Below, one piece after another: positions 32,682-38,333 of a stretch of DNA of 38,333 nucleotides. The first letter of the stretch is position 1. Every line of letters starts with the position of its first letter. Made by a program: the position numbers and the translations under genes. This DNA comes from Candidatus Poribacteria bacterium (GTDB taxonomy: Bacteria; Poribacteria; DTPJ01; WJIO01), in contig WJIO01000327.1 in NCBI GenBank assembly GCA_014730235.1, forward strand, positions 1 through 38,333, given 5' to 3'. Below the pieces are notes generated by a model, which was not told where the DNA came from, searched no databases, and saw nothing but the letters and a program-made list of their open reading frames with translations.

Positions 32682-34094
32682 ATGATTTCTACCATAGAAA
32701 CTAATATAAGTAATAATATTCAATCGAATACATATACATCCAAAATAGAGAATATATCATTTAAATGGTTGGATGGTTTGATTATTGCTTTATTGATATG
32801 GATCAATATATTTGGAAAAACAGCAAATGTTATAGTATGGGCTTTTCTGATAGTATGGAGTTTGTCGGGAACTTATAGAGCTGTGCAGGCTTTAATACTT
32901 GGTTATCTGATTTTTTCTATGAATCGGGAATTGTTCTTTCTATTGCCTCAAATATGGTCTTTGCGTTGGTTATTGCTTTTTAGTTCAACCTTCAGGATAT
33001 TATTTGATTGGATTCGTTATAAAAGACCAATAACCTGGTGGCTTCCATGGTTTGCTGTGTTTATATTGATTCTATATCTTCTGTCATTTATGAAAAGCTA
33101 CCAATTATCTGTCTCATTTCTTAAAATTACAGCTTTTGCTATTGGCTTTTTTGCCGTCGTTATGGGAGTTAATCTATCATCAGATTATAGCTGGAAAAAT
33201 TGGCTTTTAACTTTCTGGGTTGTTGTATTTATAAGTGGTTTGCCGTTAATTGTATCCAGTATTGGATATTTACCCGGAAGAGGTTTCAGGGGTATATTAA
33301 ATCATCCCCAGGAATATGGTGTTTTTTTTGCAATACCGTCGGCTGTATTTATAACAAATATAGGTAAAAACAAAACTTTGAAAGCAAAATTTTTCTACAT
33401 AATAATGCTTATTTCTATATTAATAAGCATTATTGTATCACGAAGCAGAACCGGGATATTTGCCACAATACTTGCCGTATCTACCATTTATATTATTGCT
33501 TTGATCAGAAAACTCAAAATTGGAAAGGAAATATATGTTAAGCCTTTATCTATTATCGCTGTTTTAGCTGTTTTGTTAATATTTACATTCTTTTTCGATA
33601 CAATATACGATTCAGCCTTCAGCTTAATAACAAAAGGTTATACAGATTCAATATATCGAGGAGAGATGGATATAAGCCAGGCAATTATATCAACCAGAAC
33701 ACAATTCATTATACCTTCCTGGCAAAATTTTCTAAAAAATCCATTGGGAGGAATTGGATTCGGTTTAGCTTCTGATCCTGAAAGATTCCATGTAGGTAAA
33801 TTTTATGGAATACCTATTACAGCAAGAATAGAAAAAGGGTTTATATTTTCTGCTCTTTTAGAAGAGACAGGTATAGTTGGTACTTTATTCTTTTTACTCT
33901 TTATATTCTTTTTTATTAAAGTTATCCTGAGATATGGCAACATTCAAGAACAGGCCCTTCTGGCTTCGTCAATTTTTGTTAATTTCGGTGAAATGGGTTT
34001 CTTTTCTCCTGGTTCTCGGGGACCTTATATATGGCTTTGCATTGCCGTTGCTGTTCTTATGGCAAAGAAAAGAGAATATCAATGCGGATTATAA
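32682..34094 (+). CDS. O-antigen ligase/polymerase-like membrane protein (Wzy/WaaL family)
   Basis: A 470-residue integral membrane protein with about 11-12 hydrophobic helices. The long periplasmic region typical of this family is at about 320-380 (EMDISQAIISTRTQF, NFLKNPLGGIGFGLASDPERF), and RGFRGILNHPQEYGVFFAI in the middle resembles the PGxxxHPN-type sequence of the O-antigen ligase domain. It would polymerise repeat units or join the chain to its carrier in the periplasm. The last codons overlap the next gene by 13 bases. A 13-bp perfect inverted repeat lies in its coding sequence (33401-33434). Ligase and polymerase cannot be separated from sequence. Confidence 0.85.
   Translation: MISTIETNISNNIQSNTYTSKIENISFKWLDGLIIALLIWINIFGKTANVIVWAFLIVWSLSGTYRAVQALILGYLIFSMNRELFFLLPQIWSLRWLLLFSSTFRILFDWIRYKRPITWWLPWFAVFILILYLLSFMKSYQLSVSFLKITAFAIGFFAVVMGVNLSSDYSWKNWLLTFWVVVFISGLPLIVSSIGYLPGRGFRGILNHPQEYGVFFAIPSAVFITNIGKNKTLKAKFFYIIMLISILISIIVSRSRTGIFATILAVSTIYIIALIRKLKIGKEIYVKPLSIIAVLAVLLIFTFFFDTIYDSAFSLITKGYTDSIYRGEMDISQAIISTRTQFIIPSWQNFLKNPLGGIGFGLASDPERFHVGKFYGIPITARIEKGFIFSALLEETGIVGTLFFLLFIFFFIKVILRYGNIQEQALLASSIFVNFGEMGFFSPGSRGPYIWLCIAVAVLMAKKREYQCGL
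33401..33434. repeat. 13-bp perfect inverted repeat inside the polymerase gene
   Basis: AATAATGCTTATT (33401-33413), 8 bases, AATAAGCATTATT (33422-33434). It lies in a membrane helix (IIMLISILISIIVS). Confidence 0.7.
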
Positions 34095-35233
34095 TAAATG
34101 CCATAAACCTGACAGCTGCTGGTACTTTAACAACTGGTAAACAATTCTTAAAGGCCTTGGTTTCAGTGGATAATTATAATGAATATCTTGTGGTCGTACC
34201 CAATGGTTATGGCTTTGAAGATATTTATTGTAATGGTAATTTCAGGTTTAAATTTTACCCTAGAATAAAGGGATTTTATAGGTTTTGGAGAGTTTATCAG
34301 GACATTTTAGGTTTTCGAGGGTTGGTTCATGAATTTAAGGCTGATGCCGTATTGGCCCTTGGTAACATATCCCCTGTGAATCTTGGTGTTCCTACTCTGG
34401 TTTTAATGAGAAATTCTCACTATGTTGATATGTCAAGTTCAAAAAATCTGGGCAAAATAGAAAAATTTATAAAGAAACTAGAGATGATATTCTTTTACAT
34501 GACTACAAAACAAGCTGATTTATTTATTGTCCAGAGCGAATACATGAGAAAACGTCTTTCCGAAAAATGGCTTGTATCAAATGATATTATCAAGATAATA
34601 CCCAACGCCCTGTCTGATAACATTAAATTATATGGAGTTAAGCCAATCTCTATGACCAGATTAATTCCAGATATTTATGATAGTAATTTTAAAGTTTTAT
34701 ATGTCAGCAGGTACTATCCTCACAAAAACCATAGTTTTATAATTGAAATTGCGAAATATTTCCAAAATAAAAATATAAAGAATATAGTCTTTTTTCTTAC
34801 TCTGGATGAAAAAATCAATGGAGTTAAAAAGTTATTAAATGAGATAAATAAAAATAACCTAAATGATTATATTTATAATATAGGCGAAGTGTTGCAATCT
34901 GAGCTAATTAATTGGTATAAATACTCCGATCTTTTGTTTTTTCCATCCGATTTTGAATCCTTTGGCAACGCTTTTATCGAAGCTATGAATTTTGGATTAC
35001 CTATATGTGCTGTAAATTTATCCTATGCCAAATCTATATGTCAGAATGCAGCGTTATATTATAAACAAAATTCTGTTGAGGATGCAGCCAGAAAAATACT
35101 CATGATAAAGAGCAATTCTGATTTCAGAGCAAAAATGTCAGATAAGAGCAGAGAACGCTTAACAGCTTTTCCCTCCTGGGAAGAAGTTGCCCGACAGTAT
35201 TTACATACTATAAAAGAAATTGTAAACAGGTAA
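34082..35233 (+). CDS. Glycosyltransferase family 4 (fourth)
   Basis: A 383-residue GT-B transferase. I place the start at ATG 34082 (MRIIINAINLTAAGTLTTG), since it gives the family's first strand and glycine loop; the upstream extension to 34031 reads through the polymerase gene and has an unlikely Cys-rich sequence. Signs are ALGNISPVNLGVPTLVLM, FIVQSEYMRKRLSEKW, VLYVSRYYPHKNHSFIIEIA and DFESFGNAFIEAMNFGLPI with the E-x7-E pair. The DNA is very AT-rich (11 G+C of 60 in 34741-34800). Confidence 0.87.
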   Translation: MRIIINAINLTAAGTLTTGKQFLKALVSVDNYNEYLVVVPNGYGFEDIYCNGNFRFKFYPRIKGFYRFWRVYQDILGFRGLVHEFKADAVLALGNISPVNLGVPTLVLMRNSHYVDMSSSKNLGKIEKFIKKLEMIFFYMTTKQADLFIVQSEYMRKRLSEKWLVSNDIIKIIPNALSDNIKLYGVKPISMTRLIPDIYDSNFKVLYVSRYYPHKNHSFIIEIAKYFQNKNIKNIVFFLTLDEKINGVKKLLNEINKNNLNDYIYNIGEVLQSELINWYKYSDLLFFPSDFESFGNAFIEAMNFGLPICAVNLSYAKSICQNAALYYKQNSVEDAARKILMIKSNSDFRAKMSDKSRERLTAFPSWEEVARQYLHTIKEIVNR

Positions 35234-35237
35234 AATT

Positions 35238-36461
35238 GTGCATATATTATTCATAAATCAATATTTTTATCCTGATAGAGCCGCTACTGCACAGCTTCTT
35301 ACTGAACTTTGTTTATCTTTGTCGGATAATCATAATATTAGTGTACTTTGCGGTGCGCCGTCATATAATCCTGTTGAACAATATAAAGTAGAATGGCCCT
35401 TCAAGCAGGAAAACTACAATGGTGTAAATGTATTTAGAGTATCCAGTACAGGTTTTTCTAGGGTAAATATGGTTGGTAGATCATTAAATTATATATCATA
35501 CATGACAAACGCTACTATATCCTCTATTTTTGTTGGTAAACCAGATGTTTTAGTGGCTATGACCGACCCACCAATCGCCGGGCTTATTGGTTCTTTTATG
35601 AAGAAAAGATTAAAAATCCCTATGGTACTTATTGTTAATGACCTGCATCCTGACATAGGTGTGGCTTTGGGCAAACTCCGAAGCAGTTTGGTAATCAACA
35701 GTATGGATAAAGCCGTTAAACATATATTAAAAAGTGCAGACCATGTAGTTGCAATCGGACATTCTATGCAAAAAAGAATACTGGCTAAAGGTATAAGTAA
35801 TGATAAAATATCCATAATACCAAACTGGGCTGATGTCGAAGCTATAAAACCTCAGGCAAAGATAAATAAATTTTCTATAAAACACGGCCTTGTTGACCAT
35901 TTTGTTGTTATGTATTCAGGGAATATTGGGTTAGGTCAAAATCTCAGTAGAGTTATAGAAGCTGCTGATATTCTTAAACAGCAAAAATATATAAGATTTA
36001 TTTTTATTGGTGATGGAGCAGCAAAGTCCAAGCTTAAAAATATGGTGAGAAAGAAAGAACTTACCAATGTAACTTTTCTGTCTTATATGCCCAAAGAAAT
36101 GCTTCAATATTCTTTCTCAGCAGGTGATTTACATCTTGTTCCTCTGGAAAGAAGGCTTCAGGGATTTATTGTGCCCAGTAAAGTCTACGGAATTATGGCT
36201 GCAGGAAGACCATTTTTGGGGTTAGTTGATGAAGACAGCGAAGTCGCAGAAATCGTAAGGGAGTTTAATTGCGGATTTATTTTGGATCCCGATAATCCTG
36301 AGTTATTGGCAAACACCATAAAGAAGCTCTCAAAAGATCCTCATCAACTGGATGAAATTGGCAGAAGAGGAAGAGAAGCTGTTGTCCAATGTTATAATCG
36401 TGAACTTACTTGCGAGCGTTACCAAAAGCTTTTCTTCAATATAACAAATGGGAAACACTAA
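35238..36461 (+). CDS. Glycosyltransferase family 4, WcaI/WbuB-like (fifth)
   Basis: A 407-residue GT-B transferase starting at GTG 35238, 4 bases past the preceding stop. It opens HILFINQYFYPDRAATAQLL and contains VLVAMTDPPIAGLIG, DLHPDIGVALGKL, VVAIGHSMQKRI, MYSGNIGLGQN and VPSKVYGIMAAGRPFLGL, the pattern of WbuB (fucosaminyl transferase) and WcaI (colanic acid) transferases. It often transfers an early sugar of a repeat unit. The stop lies 4 bases from the stop of the convergent minus-strand gene, with no terminator between. Confidence 0.88.
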   Translation: MHILFINQYFYPDRAATAQLLTELCLSLSDNHNISVLCGAPSYNPVEQYKVEWPFKQENYNGVNVFRVSSTGFSRVNMVGRSLNYISYMTNATISSIFVGKPDVLVAMTDPPIAGLIGSFMKKRLKIPMVLIVNDLHPDIGVALGKLRSSLVINSMDKAVKHILKSADHVVAIGHSMQKRILAKGISNDKISIIPNWADVEAIKPQAKINKFSIKHGLVDHFVVMYSGNIGLGQNLSRVIEAADILKQQKYIRFIFIGDGAAKSKLKNMVRKKELTNVTFLSYMPKEMLQYSFSAGDLHLVPLERRLQGFIVPSKVYGIMAAGRPFLGLVDEDSEVAEIVREFNCGFILDPDNPELLANTIKKLSKDPHQLDEIGRRGREAVVQCYNRELTCERYQKLFFNITNGKH

Positions 36462-36465
36462 CTTT

Positions 36466-36867
36466 TTATATCCATGAATCTCCCATAGCATCTCTTCCTG
36501 AAAAGGCAGACCTTCGCAAGCTTATTTGCAATTTTCCTTTATCAGCTACTGAAGAACGCATTTTATAGAATTCATATCCTGGTTTGTAAACCGTTAGGAT
36601 AAAAGGGGTTGCAATATTTTCATCAAAATTTCCATAGGCTTCACCTGAAAGTTCAGTAGTGGTATTTACTATTGTTTTACCTTGATTGTCTATAATCTTT
36701 ACCTTTGCACCAGATATAGGATTTCCGTTCTTGTCATAAACTTTAATAAAATTAACTGATATAACTGGCTCAATACTTAATCCTAAAAGTTTTATTACGC
36801 TGATTCTGGGCCATATACTTGTTATCTGGTGTTCTATACTAAAACCTTTACAAATCACATCTGCCAT
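36466..36867 (-). CDS. Small protein with a CnaB/carboxypeptidase-regulatory-like domain, no signal peptide
   Basis: 133 residues from ATG 36867 with GGAGC-type ribosome site. Residues about 38-118 form a beta-sandwich of the carboxypeptidase-regulatory/CnaB kind: VNFIKVYDKNGNPISGAKVK, TIVNTTTELSGEAYGNFDE, PFILTVYKPGYEFYK. The N-terminal part (FSIEHQITSIWPRISVIKLLG) is not recognised. There is no signal sequence or membrane segment, which is odd for such a domain unless it is released with a phage or tail-like particle. It starts 2 bases after the stop of the beta-helix gene, so both are one unit. Confidence 0.7.
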   Translation of the reverse strand: MADVICKGFSIEHQITSIWPRISVIKLLGLSIEPVISVNFIKVYDKNGNPISGAKVKIIDNQGKTIVNTTTELSGEAYGNFDENIATPFILTVYKPGYEFYKMRSSVADKGKLQISLRRSAFSGRDAMGDSWI

Positions 36868-36869
36868 GT

Positions 36870-38102
36870 TTATTGCTCCGTTCCATCATTCCTTAATGTA
36901 AGTCTTATTTGGAAATACCGGCAAGTTAGGTTTAGGTTGCCATCTCGTTCTGCTAAAAACCAATCCGGTGTTGGATCACCCTGTTCAAAAGGACCTTCTG
37001 CATTTGTCTTAAACCTATATTCAAAACTACGTTTATTGGGTTTGCTATCATCAGTATCGCTGTCAATCACGTTTGCTGGATAAGTTTCTACAGAATCCCA
37101 TCTTACTTTATTTATTGTTATATCATTTCCAAAATCCAATACGGCTGAAGTTATTGTTCCTTGGGTACTTACTGGATCAAGCTTAAAATCTCCATTTTCA
37201 TCTCTGTAGACATTAACCAGATCAGCTCCATGAAATAGATCGTCTGTACTCTTATAATAAGTCGCTGCCTCTCTTGCTCCTATGTTATCTCCACCTTCAC
37301 CCCTGCCTATATTTGGAGAAGACCATCTCAAAGTATAATTGTCATTAAAGTCTGGTTCTTCGTCTATTGAGTGTGTAACAAGATCTGGATATACAGACTG
37401 AAAAGCTGCTAGATCTTCAAAATCATCAGAACCATAACTTATTCCGCCTCTTATATTATTGTAATCTAGTGAACCTAATACCAAATAATAATTATATAAA
37501 TATCCATCTAATTTTAGATCACCTTCTATATGACAACCTGTTATATAAAGTTCTCCATTTGGATCTAATGGTCTGATACCATCAGTGTAAATTGGTGTTG
37601 GGTGTTCAACAAAAGTGGAATCTTTAATGTAAAAGTTTGATTGTAGATATTCTCTAAAATATAGTTGGCTGTTCTGCCAGAGAGTGTTTTCTGATATAGT
37701 ATATATACCTACATCATATCCTGTTATAAAGAAATCAGAGTTGATTAGATGGCATCTTCTCAGCATTGGCTTACCTTTGTGTCCAAAATTAAAACTATAG
37801 GTGTAATTTCTAATTATAAAATCGTATAAATATAAACTGAATTTGGAATAATGTTCCGCAGTAAAAGCATTACCACCTATATTTGCACCATCCATTACAA
37901 CATATCCATCAGCCCTGATATGAAGAGTTTTATTGAAATTTGCTCCAACAGAAATGTTCTCCTCGTAAACACCTGATCCTACATATATATCATCACCACT
38001 GGCAGCAATATCCACTGCATGTTGTATGGTTGCAAAAGCTTCGTCATGGTTTATACCGCTGTTTATATCATTTCCGGATTTATTCACATAATATTCTGCC
38101 AT
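36870..38102 (-). CDS. DUF1565/parallel beta-helix protein, possibly a fibre-like protein
   Basis: 410 residues beginning MAEYYVNKSGNDINSGINHD and continuing DEAFATIQHAVDIAASGDDI, the DUF1565 start of pectin-lyase-fold proteins. Residues about 25-230 carry irregular beta-helix strands; residues about 285-410 (GTITSAVLDFGNDITINKV, FEYRFKTNAEGPFEQG, CRYFQIRLTLRNDG) resemble a discoidin/F5-8-type sandwich. It lacks a signal peptide; leaderless DUF1565 proteins followed by small beta-sandwich proteins occur among phage tail fibres, but exported beta-helices are also common, so the phage reading is only a possibility. AGGAG lies 11 bases before the start. Upstream are two long inverted repeats. 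Confidence 0.75.
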   Translation of the reverse strand: MAEYYVNKSGNDINSGINHDEAFATIQHAVDIAASGDDIYVGSGVYEENISVGANFNKTLHIRADGYVVMDGANIGGNAFTAEHYSKFSLYLYDFIIRNYTYSFNFGHKGKPMLRRCHLINSDFFITGYDVGIYTISENTLWQNSQLYFREYLQSNFYIKDSTFVEHPTPIYTDGIRPLDPNGELYITGCHIEGDLKLDGYLYNYYLVLGSLDYNNIRGGISYGSDDFEDLAAFQSVYPDLVTHSIDEEPDFNDNYTLRWSSPNIGRGEGGDNIGAREAATYYKSTDDLFHGADLVNVYRDENGDFKLDPVSTQGTITSAVLDFGNDITINKVRWDSVETYPANVIDSDTDDSKPNKRSFEYRFKTNAEGPFEQGDPTPDWFLAERDGNLNLTCRYFQIRLTLRNDGTEQ

Positions 38103-38144
38103 ATCATAAATCTCCTATGTTTTATATCTTTATGAATATAAATA

Positions 38145-38230
38145 TCATAATACATATCGAGTCTTAAGAACTGAAAGTTGATAATATGGGTTTTCAACTC
38201 TCAACTCTATAATCTCGATATGTATTATGA
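38145..38230. repeat. 17-bp perfect inverted repeat around a nested dyad
   Basis: TCATAATACATATCGAG (38145-38161) and CTCGATATGTATTATGA (38214-38230) are exact arms around 52 bases. Inside, AGTTGA (38176-38181) and TCAACT (38194-38199) form a second dyad. It lies 43-128 bases upstream of the minus-strand beta-helix gene. Confidence 0.85.
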
Positions 38231-38282
38231 CCTATTGCAATTCTAAAAATTATAGTCAAGAGTCGCAATTTTTATGGCTCTT

Positions 38283-38328
38283 ATACCATCTTCCATAATT
38301 ATTATTTAATAATTATGGAAGATGGTAT
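38283..38328. repeat. 21-bp perfect hairpin at the window end
   Basis: ATACCATCTTCCATAATTATT (split: arm 38283-38303), loop ATTT (38304-38307), and its exact reverse complement at 38308-38328. No T-run in either direction beyond the window edge can be judged. It may be a terminator of a gene to the right, an operator, or one end of a repeat. Confidence 0.85.
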
Positions 38329-38333
38329 TACTC

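Noticed and set aside
34031-34081. 17-residue extension of the fourth GT4
   Set aside because: Lies inside the polymerase gene and precedes the normal first beta strand.
1-38333. tRNA, rRNA, CRISPR array, riboswitch, integrase or transposase
   Set aside because: I looked for T-loop motifs, regular spaced repeats and DDE/tyrosine recombinase signatures and saw none.

Overview
The window comes from an AT-rich, probably diderm bacterium. The evidence is a periplasmic efflux adaptor with a lipobox, MacB-type permeases, a lipopolysaccharide/capsule-type glycosyltransferase cluster and near-consensus sigma70 promoters (TTGACA-17-TATAAT at 1513-1541; several TTGAAA-17 promoters). The gene mix is what I would expect from Candidatus Poribacteria or a related uncultured phylum: LamG proteins with a shared TW..VK tail, a ThuA-Gfo/Idh/MocA fusion, a DUF6785-like membrane protein, an exported WD40 protein, an HTH-solute-binding fusion and a DUF1565 beta-helix. 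That assignment is inference; there is no rRNA or marker gene set here.

Layout. 1-1402 (minus): hisF followed by a sugar-phosphate isomerase-like gene cut by the window edge. 1513-10818 (plus): a MarR regulator leads a drug- or lipid-export operon of a HEAT-repeat protein, a MacA-like adaptor with a very long coiled coil, two MacB-type permeases, a LamG lectin-like exported protein, one MacB/LolD-type ATPase, and a complete ABC exporter with an N-terminal PH-like and zinc-ribbon extension. 10843-13345 (plus): ThuA-Gfo/Idh fusion plus SDR dehydrogenase, a carbohydrate/polyol metabolism pair. 13371-14330: single LamG gene with its own promoter and a textbook terminator. 14419-19818: divergent pair, a polytopic membrane protein (minus) and a WD40/Ig-like surface protein (plus). 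19926-23394 (plus): the most unusual stretch, with a small protein, an SgrR-like HTH plus peptide-binding-protein fusion under a promoter carrying an inverted repeat, a stand-alone HTH half-protein, and a 50-residue peptide with a Cys/Ser/Thr-rich tail like a RiPP precursor. 23581-25785 (minus): an aldolase (DapA/NAL family) and a type-2 malate/lactate dehydrogenase, read from a promoter overlapped by a perfect 16+16 bp operator. 25839-36461 (plus): polysaccharide cluster (GT2, methyltransferase, five GT4-type transferases, PaaK/CapK-like ligase, O-antigen polymerase/ligase). 36466-38102 (minus): two leaderless, possibly virion-like proteins. 38103-38333: two long perfect inverted repeats.

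How it works together: the MarR operon would export a compound under control of a ligand-sensing repressor; the cluster at 26-36.5 kb builds a surface polysaccharide; the catabolic pairs (ThuA-Gfo/SDR, aldolase/dehydrogenase) suit a heterotroph that takes apart sugars and amino acid derivatives. The 20-23.4 kb block looks like a small-peptide or peptide-sensing locus with no modification enzyme visible in the window.

Base composition is uneven: one sampled 60-base line in the SDR gene (13141-13200) counts 35 G+C, while one in the polysaccharide cluster (34741-34800) counts 11. No tRNA, rRNA, CRISPR array, transposase or integrase was recognised.
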